The position numbers were made by a program, and so were the translations under genes. A stretch of 64,000 nucleotides of DNA from assembly GCA_018340375.1 (NCBI GenBank), contig JAFFJZ010000001.1:34836001-34900000 (forward strand), read 5' to 3'. Below the pieces are notes generated by a model. That model saw only the letters and a program-made list of their open reading frames with translations. It was not told the origin of the DNA and did not search any database. This DNA is from Gonatopus flavifemur (lineage: Eukaryota; Arthropoda; Insecta; Hymenoptera; Dryinidae). Below, piece after piece: positions 11,501 to 26,500 of this stretch (position 1 is the first letter of the stretch; every line of letters begins with the position of its first letter).

Positions 11501-14500
11501 AGATCTCCTAAAAATGTTTAAGAGTTCAGATAGACCTTTCAGAAGGTTAACATAAAGATATCAGAATGTTATCAGATGCGTCGATTTTCGAGGAAAATAA
11601 GAGATTGCCAGAATGTTATCCAAACGAACTCTTTAGGAGGATTTTTTTCTGAGATCTCAGAAAAATGATACCATTCAGATATCAATATGATAACATTGAC
11701 AGAGCTCTTTCAGAAGACCTCTTAAAGATCTCTTCCTAATAAGAGTGTTCACTGGGTAGTTTTTGAACTTTCTATTCTACGATATACAATCACAAGGAAT
11801 CTAAGATTCTTATCATTGAAATCGAACAGTACATAATGAAATCTTCCCTGGTGGAAAGCGTTACATGGTTTCTGGTCAGCTTCTGGCTGGTAGCCAGAAA
11901 CTGGGTGTTTCTGGTCGGTCACTGGCTAGTTACCGACTAGTAGCTGGCCACTGGCCAGCTAAACTGGGCAAATTTCTACCAGGGTTTTATTCTTGTGATT
12001 TTGCGCTGATGAATATGCATTGTTTGTCCGTCTAGATCACTGTAACAACGATAGGTTATGGTGACACGGTGCCGCAAACGTGGATGGGGAAAATAGTGGC
12101 ATCATGTTTCAGCGTATTCGCGATATCCTTCTTCGCTCTTCCAGCCGTAAGTATTTCTATTGGAAATATTATCATTCTTTTATATTGTCTCTCCATTGTG
12201 AATCCATATTATGAGCAAAACTCGTGAAAATCTGAGAAATCTTCTCTACAAAACGCAGATCCGGATTGAAACCATTTAATGACCCGTTAAACTGCGAACG
12301 GTTGTGTTTGCCGAGTTGGAAACTTGGAATCCTCGTAACATCATTCCTTCAGTTTTGTAAAATTATGGGAGTCTAATTTTGATCTCAGAATATTCTGGTG
12401 GGCTATAAATCCTTGACATTATGCAATAGTTTTAAGGAATAACATAATCCGATAAAACTGGATTGAATCTAATTCACTCTTTTTCAGGGTATTTATGTTC
12501 CCGTATCTAAACTCCGGAAACAATGTAGAAATACCTGGTGTTTCGGGATTCACTGGAGAAACTTCATGTACGTCATTTTGCAGTCAAAATGCAATAATTT
12601 CCCGTATTGAAAGATTTGTTTTGGGGCTTGGTTTTCAAGATTCGAGCATTTTTGATTTGTTTTCAAATCCAAATCACTCAGAAGCATTGTGTAGTACATA
12701 CTCCAGCCTAACGTCATTCGCTACACGGAGAAAAAAGATCTGCTAAAAAGTACCATACTTTATAGTGTTTGAGCATCAGTCTTGTCCAGATCAAATTATT
12801 TACATGAAAATATCTACAAAAGTGGTATACTTCTTTAGGAACGTCCAAACCAGTATAGTACTTTTAGAGGTATTCTCACGTGGATAATTTGATCTGGGCA
12901 AGACTGATGCTCAGACACTTAAAGTATGGTACTTCTTAGCAGACCTTTTTTCTCCGTGCAAGTTGGAAAGCGGCAGACCTTTGGGAAAAGATTTGAACTA
13001 TTCTGGTATTCGTTGTTTAGAAGCTAGTATGATTTAAAGTTGCTGGATTTTGAATGGCTGGACGCCAAAAAATTCCAAATCGCTATAACTTTGGATCGAA
13101 GAATGATAGGATATCTCAGTTTTTTTTCAGAGATCCACCGTTCTTTAACTTAGCGGACGGTAGCAGGCTCGAGTAGGTAGCATACAGCGTTTCCAAGTGA
13201 TTTCAATTTAGAAAAAAACCTAAAAATGCTTATATTTCAAAAACTGAGGCTCAAAAGGGATTTTTCAATACGGGAAATTATTGCATTTCCATCGCAGAAT
13301 AACGCATGTGAAATTTTTTCAGTGAATTATGAAACACTCGACATCTGAACTTTCTTTGAATAATCGAAGAAAAATCTTTCAGAAATGCGCTTATAGTCTC
13401 CGAATAGTCTTTCGGAGAGTTTTCAGCAGTCTGCAAACAATCTTCAAATGGGAATTGAATAGCCCTCAAACGGTCTTCGGATAATTCCTCAATCATCAAC
13501 AGTGGTCGATTTTCAGGAAGACTCCAAAACACTTTCAAACAAATTTCGGATAGTCGTGAAATCGCATTGAAATATTTCAACACCCTCATATTGTCATATT
13601 TTTGAAACCCATGTAAAAGAATTAGACCAACCAGGTCTAAGACATAAATCATGTATGAAAATGGGCATGCAAAAACCATCAATGTTATTTGAACAGAGGG
13701 CCAACAGATAAGTCATTTAAACATAGATACACTCCCATGCAGGTATTGCCAAGACTGAAAAGACAAAAGCTTGTCCCAAGGTTGGCACATGTGTCAGGAA
13801 CAAACCTCCGCGAAGAACAAATGGCCCAATATTGTTCCATGATTGTCCCGTTGTTCTCAATGGATAGTCAATCATGGTACATTTGTTATTGTTTATGAGA
13901 TGGTCACTACATGTGGGACAATCTTGGCACAAGTGTAAAAATCGATCATTGGTTGAGAACAATTGTGTTAATATTGCCCTCATGAGTGACACAATGTTTC
14001 TAAATTCATAAAGTTATAACTATTGGGTCAAGCTTGGGCGAAGGCTGCTCACTCTGGGGCAGGCTCGGGTCAGGCCTGGGCCGATAGTTATGCTCACTAG
14101 GGATGATATACACGTGAAGATAAACCATCAGTTTTTCGGGTGACTCGGGGGATTCCAATGTTGGATTCTGTACGGGATCAGATCATTATAAGATTCATGT
14201 TATGGTATTTCAGTAAGATCTTATTAGTTCAGTTTGAGCATAATTCAACAATAGAATCAAAATTGATTGAAATATCAAGGAAAGCAAATTTTCCAATGAT
14301 CATACAAGCTTGTCTCAGTCTTGTCACATTTTTTCTATCGCTTTAAGATAATTCATGTACAGTATTCTGAGGAAAAAAGTCATGAACTGAAATATGAATC
14401 AATTACTTTTTTCATCCATATCTGCGGTCAAAGAAGCATTGGTTGATGCTTGGTGAATTAATTGGACCGGGCCTGGCAAAACCACTGGCCCAAGCTCGTC

Positions 14501-17500
14501 CTGATCTTATCATTCCCAAGCCTGGGCCAAGTTTGGTAAATTGTTCAAGACAAGTCTCGGTAGGTCATGTGCCAGGCTTGGTCCATACACACATGGACTG
14601 TTAGAAATATCTGTGTTAAATTCCATGTGCCAGATTTGGAAGGTTTTTTCATATAAAATTGTACATTGGATCTGAACATCTGAATATCGATTATGGCAAT
14701 TGCATTGTCGATCAATGTACAAATGTAGAGTGGAGTTGGATTCATATACAGCTATTCAATTGAATGCCCCAGTAAAAATGGAAGTATACACGGAGAAAAC
14801 AGTAATGAGAGAAATGATGTAACTTGTCGAAAATTTTACCATAACTTATAGAGTGTGAACGTTCGTCTGTACCTATTTCAAAAAATACCATAATGAATGG
14901 GAAAAATTGCTCATAGTAAAATCCAATAGAATTCTATGACACGTTTTCCAATGATTCATGCATGTTCTACTATGACGGAAAACAAATTTTGGTACACGTC
15001 ATTACAAGAAAACTCCAAGGGACTAAAGTGATATTTTTGCTAGACAGTATGGGACTTTTTCTGTAAATACAACGATGTCCAAAAAGTATGAGATATAGCT
15101 TTATGATAACAATCCGGCTGATCAGAAAATAATTAGAATGAGAGGAAGGGGGTGGGGGTGGCGGCGGCTTTTTTGGCACCTCTCTTCCCGTTCTCCCTCT
15201 TTCTTCTGTGTGTTTTCATTTCATGGTGACGAATGTTGGATTCTGCCATCTTGGGACTGCAATTAGACAAAGTTTTGATCATTCAGGAAGGTATTTTTTT
15301 ATATACCATATAACAAAGTGTATCTCCAATGACGAGGTCCCCCTTCTCACGATTGTCTGCTTGGCTGTGCTGCTCCTATGATGATGATGATGAACTGGAA
15401 CACAAGAAAGTCCCTCAACGCGCAAATGTGATGTATACATCGTGCATATATATAAGCTCAAGAAGAATGAAGTTATAGTGACGCATGTAATGATCAGTTT
15501 ATATACGAATTGAACAATCTCGACTCCACTCGTGAGAAAATTAGAATGATAGGAGCGCTCCACTGTGCCACCTAATGGAAGTGAATTCAAATGAAAGGCG
15601 GCAAAGTGAACTTCCACAGTATTGTAGCGAATATTCATCACACCTCTTACAATACAAAAGTTATATGAAGGAATTTTTGTGTTTCGTTGATTCAAAAAAT
15701 CGAATATACCAAATTCTTACATGGGTTCTATACGACACTTGTGGGAGATTCAAATATAACCTCATTGTCGTTTTAATGACATACAGCGTAATTTTCTATT
15801 CAGGCAATCTTCATCAATCTGAAATTGAACAATGACAAAAATTACGAGAATTGATGTTTCTGAAGTTTGAATCATTTATTGAAAGTAATGAGTAATCAAA
15901 TAACGAAACTTTTGACTGCTAAGGTTTTAAATCTTTCAGTGCAGTTTTTGAATTATATCTTTTATTCAATAGAACTGATCCGAAAATATGAATGTCAATT
16001 ATTCAATAGATTCTGTTCTATTGGATTTTCGTTTCGTTTCAAAAAACAATTCGAATTGAACCAGCATACAAATTTTATCAATCCGAGAATGCTGTCAAAT
16101 AAGAAGGTTCAAACAGAAAAAGTAGTACATATGTTGAATTCAAAATAGAGAATGTGATGAAGAAACAAAAACATATACACACATATCCACATAAATGAGG
16201 TAAAAGAAATGACAATGACCACCATTAATCATGAGAACATTTTTATTCAATCAAGCGATGGAATATAAATTATGTTTATTTATGTTGTTTTATACAGTTA
16301 TCCTCAAGTTTTTCATTTGGGACATAAATTTCACATCTCATTTATAATATTATCAATATAATAAATCACAAATAAGTGTAAAAACATAATTGCAGATGAC
16401 AATAATAAAGATGCACAGCAGTAAATTTTCGTTTATTTGAAAATCTTCTGTCTCACTTTCGCGTAGATACACTCTCGGTCGTTCGTTCGTTCGGAAATCA
16501 TCGGTGAACGTCGAGGGATGGTTTACGTACGCACGCTTATAATTCGCCGTAAAATCGAATAATGTTTTGAATACAAATGAATCATTTTTCCCATACTAAA
16601 TCGGATTTTAGGAATATCAAAGAATATGCCATACTAGTATTGCTTTAATCAACTGAAGTTGTTGTGAAGTTTTAAATAATACATTCTGTTCATACCGTTA
16701 CGGATAGCGATATATGTTATTATGAATAAATGATATATATGTTTTATTATTTTTGCCATCAGTATGGTACTTTTGAAAGACCCGTCTCTCAAAATTGAAT
16801 TCACAAATATTAAACTTTCAAAGCCGAATTGCATATCTTCTTATTGGTTCGAGACTAACGCTCGGACTCTAGACATTATGGTAATATTTTCCACAAATAA
16901 TGACAGTTTTCTCCGTGTAGGATTCATCACTCCGTGATCAAAAGTACGGCTCGTGGCCTATTCCCATACTTTTAATCACGGAGTGATCAATCCTGTACTT
17001 GCCATTTTTACTGGGGTGTACAAATGTTCGAGGATAGTTATGAAATTCACAAACATTCCTAAGAGTGTAGTTTCCCATGCCCATTTCCAGTTTTGACCAA
17101 GCTATCACTAATTTTTTCCTTGAAAAATCTTCACAAGCAATGACGAAACAACTTTCACATCGTTTGAAAATAGTCCTTGTATTGCGTATCAACGGTCTCT
17201 GAGCTGTCAATATTACTTGAAAACGCATAATACCATTTTGATTCTTATATGTCTTGATGAATTGGAAAACCAATTCATCGGGACAAAAAGATGAAAATGA
17301 ACATAACAGAATCCAACCTTTTGTCATTACCCTACTAAAAGTAACATGGGTTCCAGTTAGAAACGCTTCACGAGATTCACGCATATGTGCGGATCCGACA
17401 ATGACGAAGGGAAGCGAAGGAAACCCTCCCAAACCCATGATTTTCGACGGACCCCACGGATGTACAAGATTATGGAAACAAAACCTCACGCTTCAGTTTG

Positions 17501-20500
17501 TCCCTTCTATATCAAAATATATATGTAGAGTTGAAACCTACCAGTCAATTTTTTTTGTTCACAATACTATACATGCGGTAGTCGTATCCTTCAAATCCCC
17601 TTTGTCACAGTTTGTGGATATTTCTTCTTGAGGAAACGCACAGTCTCACACAATTTGAACAAAGAATATCTCCATGCTCTTTATACTGAGGAAAATAATC
17701 TGTTATAAATTACTAGACTCGCTAGTATATTGAGGATATACTTGCATTTTAAGGTTATATACTCAACATTCTCATCAAAAGCATCAGAGTTCATATTATA
17801 AAATTTTATTATCCTACCATTAACTCCCAGAAAGTCTGGTACTTTTGAAAAGAATGTGTGGTATTTAACTTCAAAATGCAAGTATATCCTCAATATACTA
17901 GCGAGGCTAGTAATTTATAATAGACAATTTTTTCCCGTGTAGGAATAATAATTTTTCTGTTTTGTTTCGTTGAACAAATATTAAGGAAAGAACGGGAAAA
18001 CAATAAAATTTGTTCAACGATCATTTACATAGTTACATCAACTCACAATCATCCAAGAACAAAATCTGGTAAGAATAATTTATAGCACAACAGGGTGTTC
18101 TATTCTAATCTTTCTACGCTCTAACGAAATTGCTGAATTCAAGGAAAAGTTTGTGTAAATTTTCACAGCAACTTTCTTCTGAATTTTCAAACAAACTTTA
18201 CTGAGCTTCAAGAAAGTCATTCTGAAATTTCAGAAGAATTTCTGAAAACCTAGTGATCATTTTTTTGAGAATTCTCCGAAACGTAGATATCTTCTACACG
18301 GAAAAAAGAAAACAGCAATGGTTATTGTGAATCACAAAAATACATTGAAACTCAAATTCATTCTATGCAGTACTGCGTTTCCCAGTCCTCATTACTGTCC
18401 AGTCAGCGTTGAGGCATTTTATTACAATATACCCATCACTGTGATCGCGCTAATCCTCATTATCCAAGCGTGTTTTCATTTGTTTTTCAACCGGTCGCTG
18501 TCATTCACAGTAACCAGTAGTGTTTTCTTTTTTCCGTGTAAAGCATGATCTAGAAAATATTCAACAGATCTCTGAAAGATGTCTTACACCACATTTTTAG
18601 ACAAGTTTCAGAAGCCATGTTCATTGGAACATCTCTAAAAAAAATATTACTGTTCACTCAGTAATTGTATTGTCATTTTATTGCGCTGCGCTCTCATTTG
18701 TGGCGAGTGGAATCCAAACTCAGTGACGAAACATACGGAAATCGCTAATCACAATAGGTCTTGGAGACATTTAAAAAATGTTGAAAAGATGTTTCAGCAA
18801 TTTGATCAATTCTGAAAGATCCCACACAGCACTTTTGGTCTTCAAGATATCTTGAGGAACTGTTCAGAAAAGTTGAAGAAGTCTTATGCAATATGAAAAG
18901 ATATCCTTAAGATATCCAAAACAGTTCTTACTCCTAAAACTCTCCCCCGAAATTATATCTTTCAGACATCTTATGGGAATCTTTTAGAAGTGAGAACTAT
19001 TTTAGATCTCTTACAGATACCTCTTCATGTTGCATGAGACTTCTTAAATTTGGCTGGAGATATCTTTTGGAACTGAAATCCTGTGTGGGATATCATCTGG
19101 CCATCTAAAAATATATTTCAAAAAGATATCTATCAGATATCTTTTGAATATCTATCTGGAGATATTCGAATCGTACCTCTCCAAGATGTTTTTAGACGAG
19201 GCATTTTTTTTATAGAGAAGAAATGTTCACATGTCCAGATGATATCTTCCAGAATTGCATAAGATTTCTTAGATATCTATGTGAAATCAATGGCGCATGT
19301 TACAAATCTTTCGTTGATTCTACTCAAACGATATATGTTTAATGTTCATTCGATCAACTGATTAATTATTGATAAGGACGATGAATCAATCAGCGATTTT
19401 GAATCACTCATTTTTATCGATCAATCGAACAACCATGATTTCTGAGTAAGGTAATTTTGTTGGAATCGAAAAAATGTCATATCTTTTAAAGCCCGATTTA
19501 CTCCGTAAGACGCAACGAATCGCGTCGAATCATGTTTTCACTTTTCGACCCGAGTATATTTGCCCGAGTTTCATCACACGCCATTTCTCTTCAATGCTCA
19601 AGTCAGATGAAGTAAGAATGATGTTCCTTCCATTAAGGGGGTCAACATAATTAGACAAGCCAAAGAGGCGCATGCAAAAAATTTATTATGGAGTTTTTAT
19701 TTAATTACAATGGAACTTTGTAGGTCTATTGATACAATATCAAAGTATATAAATAAATTTTTTGACAATTCCCAATCACAAAATGGCGGTTGTATGATGG
19801 CTGGGAGATAACTCATTAAAAAAACCGGTGGGCAAGCTGGAAGTCACAGTTTTTATCCGGGAACATTTTACCAGGGAAAGTTTTGTAAAAAATAGTTACA
19901 GTTCGTTGGTAAACCTAAATAAAATGCAAAATCAAATGACAATCAATGATGATCGATTTTGTGGAAAAACCTCCGCCAATCGTCGAATTTTTTTATTCCG
20001 CTTCTTATTTAGATTTAGCCAAAGAACTGTAAGTATTTTCCACGAAACTTTTTTTCGTACAATCCCTGGTGGAAAAACCCAGCACGGTCCAACAAGGAAC
20101 CGATTTGGTTCCAGTTGGGCTAACTTGGTCCCAACTGGTCCCAGTTACAAACCACGATGGTTGACCCAACAACCAATTTGGGACCAACTTAGTTGCACCT
20201 GGTGCTAGTTACAGCCCATGTCGACTGACTCAACAACCAATATAGGATCAACTTAGTTCCAGCTAGACTCACCTCATTCCAATCGTACCAACTCAAACTT
20301 GACTCATTTCAAGTGCACTAATATCATAACACGATGCATGGTTTTTTTATACTAGCATTGATTTAAAAACGGTATCAAAAGAATATCAACAAATATAAGT
20401 GTATTGTAGATGCAAACAGCCTTACAAACCGATGACCGATTCGTGAAATCTGCCCAATTGCGAAATATAAAGGAACGATGTCCTTCAAATCAATCATAAA

Positions 20501-23500
20501 TTCAAGAAAAATCTTGAAATATCAGTAGTGGGACAAAACTGTGACGTGATTTGATAAAAATGTCAAAACTCTGGATAAATCGTACAGAAGTTCTTTTCTA
20601 CTGAAATTTCCAAAATTCATCCGTAACTATCTGAAGCCGTACCAGGCATGGTCTGAGTCCAGGTTGATACCAAGACTGGGGAGGATCATGCAGGGTAGTA
20701 CCGACCTCTAGGTAGACTCATATTAGGTAGTACCAGCCTAGGTAGGACCAACCTGATCCCATGTAGGTTGATCCTACGTAGCATGGTTCTACCTGAAATG
20801 GTAACGAAATTCCTACTGGTCCTACCCAGCATGGTCGAACCAAGCTGGAACCCAGCTGTGTTTTTCCAACAGGGATGTTTTCGGATCAAAACTGTGATCT
20901 CCAGTTTGCCCGCCGATTTTTTTATGAGTTATCTTCAAACCACCCTACAGCCGCCATTTTGTGATTTAAAATCACCAAAAAAATGTATTTATATACTTTG
21001 ATATTGTATTGATGAATCTACAAAAATTCATTGCATTGCGATTGAATAAAAACTGCATAGTAAAAAAAATAATTTTTCGCATGCGCCTTTTTGGATTGTC
21101 CAATTCTATTGACCCCCTTGAAAATGCACGTTGAGTTTGAAGTTTTCAAATGAATGACCATTCGGGTGATTGATGCCTTATTATTGAATTTTTCATAGGT
21201 CAATCATACATAATTTCCTCTGCTCAAATCCACACGTATTTGAGTGAGAAATAATACAATCTTTTCTCACAATACTGTACGTGTCTTTCAATTCTGATTG
21301 AAGGGTATTCTGGGCTCTGGATTTGCACTCAAAGTCCAGCAGAAGCAACGGCAAAAGCATTTCAATAGACAGATTCCTGCTGCCGCGATGTTAATTCAAT
21401 GCCTGTGGAGATGTTACGCTGCCGACAAAGCAATAAACAGCGTTGCGACGTGGAACATTTATATCAAGGATCCAACTCCAGCTGGACAGCCGTCAACGCC
21501 TTTAGGAAAGGTAAGAAGTTTCGTCTTTAGCAGAAAAAAGGAAAGACAAATGAATTAGAAATATACAACAAAAAGATTGTAGTGATTGTAGTGTTGTCTG
21601 TTGATGTTTTTAGCTGCTTTACGATGTTTTTGAACGTTCATTCTGATTGAGGAACAAATATAATTCGATGGTTATACATTTTGAGGATGGATGGCGAGAG
21701 AAGAACTAATTTTCATCTGAATGACATATGCGCGTCAAATTATTTTGTTATAACAATGACACGTTATGAAAAAACATTCCTTGCCGGAAAGGCTAGTCGG
21801 TTGTTCTAACTTCAATTGTTATAGATTCGAGAATTATTGTATCATAAATACAATTGAATACGTGATAAATCGTACAAGAAGAATAGTACACAAAGAGAAT
21901 TAAGTACATCGTAATGATTCCGATATTTCACAGTGCTAATTACCTCGAAAACAAGTGATGCCTACGTTTTATGCGATTTTTCGTGATAACAACTCAATCA
22001 GCGCCATGTTCATATCACAATTTTTATTATTTAATTCTCTCCGTGTAATTTAGAATGATATTGGTCTTCATGTACCGGTTATCTTATTATATTACGAGAA
22101 TCATCAATTCCCAACAAAGAACACCCTGATAGATCAATATCGTTAGACTAGTCATAGTGCCATTCTGTATGACCATTGCGTTGAAGTTGAAATTTTCAGA
22201 AACAATTATGGGAAAATAAAAAATTTATATTCTCAAGAATCAAACCTCAATGTAACTTTTCATTCTAGAAATATTTCAATCATTCATTACGCGCTATTCC
22301 AGAAAACATAAAATTGATAATATTCTTCACTTTTTCACCTCATCATAGCCATCTACGGGTTACTTTAGTTTTATCGAGAATTCTGTCATCGGAAATGAGG
22401 ACACTTGAAATGAATAGACGTCACCAATAATTGACTCTCCCTGGTAGATATCATAATTATGATTCCAATAGTCTTATGTTATAAAAATAGGAATCATCGA
22501 AGTGTTTAGTTAGTGCACTGGAACAGAAAAAAATTCACGTATGCGTGTTGGGTACGTTAAAGCACAACAATTAGTCCCCGAAACAAACAAATCGTCTGGT
22601 TGTTTGAACTGTACGTGGGTGAATCAATTACGTACCTTGAATTGATTCAGTTGTGTTTGAACGTATCCAACTGTATTGCGGAGTTGAATGTACTATTTTT
22701 TTTCTCAGCGTGGACGAAGTGCTTTTATTATCCGGTTGAAAAATGTTTTATACTTGGAATTTTATTTCAATAAAAAATTTATTGAACGTTGATGATGTCT
22801 ATCCACTCGGTGAAGGGATTAATTTCAAAAAGAATTCAAATCATCAGCGATATGAAAATCATAATTTTATTGGGAATGTGCTTTCATATACAATAATTGT
22901 TGGGAATTGATTTTGGCAAAATTACCCATCTTGTCGGATTGACAGTATTTGATGAATGTATAATTATCGATACTTCGTTCTCAATCACTAAAATTAGTTC
23001 TCTCCAAACATCCATCCTTTCACTGTTATTAATGGCACTTGAATTGTTTTTTTAATAGTACATTGTGGTGATTTCCTCATCAATCACATACCATCATGTT
23101 GATTTTGTGATGAATAATTATTGTGATCATTCGTATAATATGTCGATTTTTGAAATTCAACGTTCGATGTATCGATTGAGTTTCAAATCGTTAGCATTTG
23201 ATCGAATGTCAGTACAATATTTCATGATGAGCTAACAAGAAAAATAATGAACAAAATTTTACTCGATTCAAAAATATGTGTAATTTGGATAACACTTGAT
23301 CCAATTCATCATGATCACGGACACGTGATGTTGACAAATAAACCATATTTCGTTATTCGATAAGTGGATTTTTCATCATTAGAATATTGTGAAATCGACC
23401 TTAAATTATCATAAATGGTTTGGCAGTGGATGGATGCGAGCAAAGAATGTGCTGCTGCTGCTTAATGTTTTAAATGTGCCATTGAGAATATCAGATTAAA

Positions 23501-26500
23501 AATATTTTTTCCGTATTGCTCGTTCATTTTCATGTATTTTCACGCAGTGAAAAAAGTACGCTTCAAAGCTTGACCAACCTTGGTTTTTTCCTTTCCCTCG
23601 ATTTGAATATGGTGCTTTTTTCGCATTCAGTTGGTTCAATTCCTTAGCATAATACGAACTTTGATTTCCATCGGTATTGATTATTTTTATGCTGAATTGT
23701 AACGTTCATTCAAAATGCCTGATTTTATTTATTTTGATCCTGTTCCAATTGGCATTCTTTTATGAGAAGGTTCGACAAGGAAACAAGTCCCCAGCAAATA
23801 ATCTGATCAGAAGAAATATCTTAACACAATTTAAACATGTCTTATGAAACAGTAACAGATATCTTTGAAACATTAATTAAGAATGTCTTCAACGCGAGGA
23901 GTGTTTAACACTCCTGAAAGATATGTTTTGTTGTTTCACAAAACTTTCTAAACTTCCCCCAATCATGTTTCAAGGTATTTAAAGACGCAAATTGTCAGTT
24001 GGTTCCTGGAATACGAAGTTCTGTACATAATGTATAAACGTATACATCTTAGAACTCACCCCTTTGATGGATTAGTTCTGTGTAATTCTTGACTTTTATC
24101 CGTAAAATACTGTGACATTATATCTCCTCGTTTGTGTGATTCTATACCAATTGAAGCTCCGAGTCTAACTGTGATAAAGGGAAATGACTATCACGTTATG
24201 TCATTGATATTCAACTGATTCAGGATTATTGTCAATGTTTGAATAAGGTTCAATCGTTCAAATGGTAACGACATACCAATGGTTTCATTATTTTCATTTT
24301 CTTACATAAATGTTTTTGGTTTGGAAAACTCATGATATTTGCAGTATGGAAATCGATGCATCATAATACATTTGGAACTGATTATTTCATTTAAAAAATG
24401 AGGAAAAAAAATTCAGCAGCTTGAATAGATGGACAAATGTCGCTATAGAATCGCACACTTCTATAATGGTATTTGGACACCTCTGTACCAAATTTTGTGA
24501 GGTGTATGAATTTTTATTTAGTGAGTCTAGTCAAATGAAATTCAAAGGAATCGTCAAAGGAGTTTTCTGTTAAATCAACTATTTCTGGAAGAAAAAAACA
24601 TAGAAAGACTCTTTCGAGTTCAATCGACATTGAATAAGCACTGGTTTAATCGACTCAATCCATTTGGTCCGGAGATATCTCGAACACCAGACACACAAAC
24701 AATCATACAGATTCCGACCTATTAGTCCACAATGTGTTGAATAGAAGCGGGAGGCCGGGAGATACCCCAAGATATGTACGTATAGCACGTATCAGGTGAA
24801 GAAATTGAAAATCAATGGTCCACTTGAACCTATCCTAACCAATTTCAGGCTATTCTATACGGTGTTCGGAAAAAAAATATCCGTGTAGATGAAATAGCTC
24901 TGCGCTGCGAATCGATACTCCATTCCTAAGGTAAGGTTTCATAGTGATTTTCATTTGAATTTGATTGTACGAGGGATATGAAATTTAATTTCATGTTGGT
25001 TCAAGGTTACGAGATTATAAATTTTCACGTTTGCCATTGAGAAAAGTTTGCGTTCAGAGAATGATCAGTTCCAAAATATTTTTGATGTGATTCTCAGGTT
25101 CAAACTTAGGGTGGACCGAGGTGAATCGGATCACTTGTTTCTCAATGAATAAAAAAGTGATCAGAAAAAGAGTTTTTTCAGTGGGTCTGTGAATAAATTC
25201 TAATTGTATACATCTTTGACTTGAGATCTATACGAAAAAAGAATATTCAAATACACAGTTCTTTGTTTTACAACGAAATAAACATAAAATGGCAAATATC
25301 CGATTCGCCCGAAAATCGGGGGTGGAGAGGATCATTAATAAAAATGGATCGTATATTGATGCAAAACGAATTCACACTTTGAAACTCTTCTTCGAACCCT
25401 AAATACGTTTAATAAATGAAAGAATTTTAATCCACGCACTTGCGGCAAATCAACGGTTCTGTGTGACTTTTCTTGTCGGCACATTTTTCACAATACCATT
25501 TTTTACATCCACTGCCCTGAATCCAGTCTTCATTAGGTGGATGTACGGATTTTTCAGAACAAAATATACCAGTACCAGTCCGTTGATGCACAATTGTTGT
25601 CTCTAAGTCTCATATGATTAAAAAAAAACTCATAATCCAAATCGTGATTCGAATCACCCCATATATCATTTGGGAGAAAACATTCATCTGCTCATGAAGG
25701 ACGTGATAATATTGTCTGAATAATTTACTCATCTAATTCAGTACATCACGAACTATAGGTACATATGAATCGGATTGGCATGATTTTCAACGTATCTTGT
25801 CAATGAAAATTTCAAGAATCGCGATAGCGTTCTTACATTAGCGATAAAATTCTCCTCTGTGCACACGATGCTACAACTTATATCATTGCCCAGAACTAAA
25901 TGATGTAAGTACGTTATGGTCATGTTATCCTGTTTTTCCAGTAGTCGTTGAGATTATGTAAGCACTTACACGTTAAAAGAGTGTAATTGATAATGAAAAT
26001 GATCGACAACAGCGAATTTGCTTATTCTGATCCGATTCGCCTCGGTCTACCCTGATGTGATTAACAATTCTGTTTCGGGAATCAACGAGCTCGATATATT
26101 GATTCGATTCAATGTATCGGTACAGAAGAATCAATGAACTTTTGGTTTTTTATGAAGATCACAATCGTGATGAATGAATTGGGTCTTGAACGATATTGAA
26201 TAATCAATGGGTCATTTTGTTTCGGCGAAATTTCTTAGTCTCTTTGAATGAAAATCACCAGATGATTCTAATAAATATTGATGCGGCATGGGAAGATTGG
26301 AATCATATTACTACATGGTGATCTAAGAGGAAGGAAAGTTTTGATTCACAAAGTACCAATAAACTGAAAATTAACTGTTTTGTTAAATAAGTGCTTTTTT
26401 TATTCCATATAAACTGCATGGAAAATAAAGTATTTCTCGCATAACAAACTGATCGAGTGCTATAGCTCCTACACAAAAAATTCCTATTAGAAAACCATAC

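Noticed and set aside
13278..13682. 134-codon minus-strand open frame
   Set aside because: Lies over degenerate AGTCTTTCGGA-word sequence, no recognised domain, length not exceptional for the window.
15279..15695. 138-codon minus-strand open frame with a His run
   Set aside because: The His run comes from a short ATG/ATC microsatellite; no transposase motif although it is inside a 2.1-kb element.
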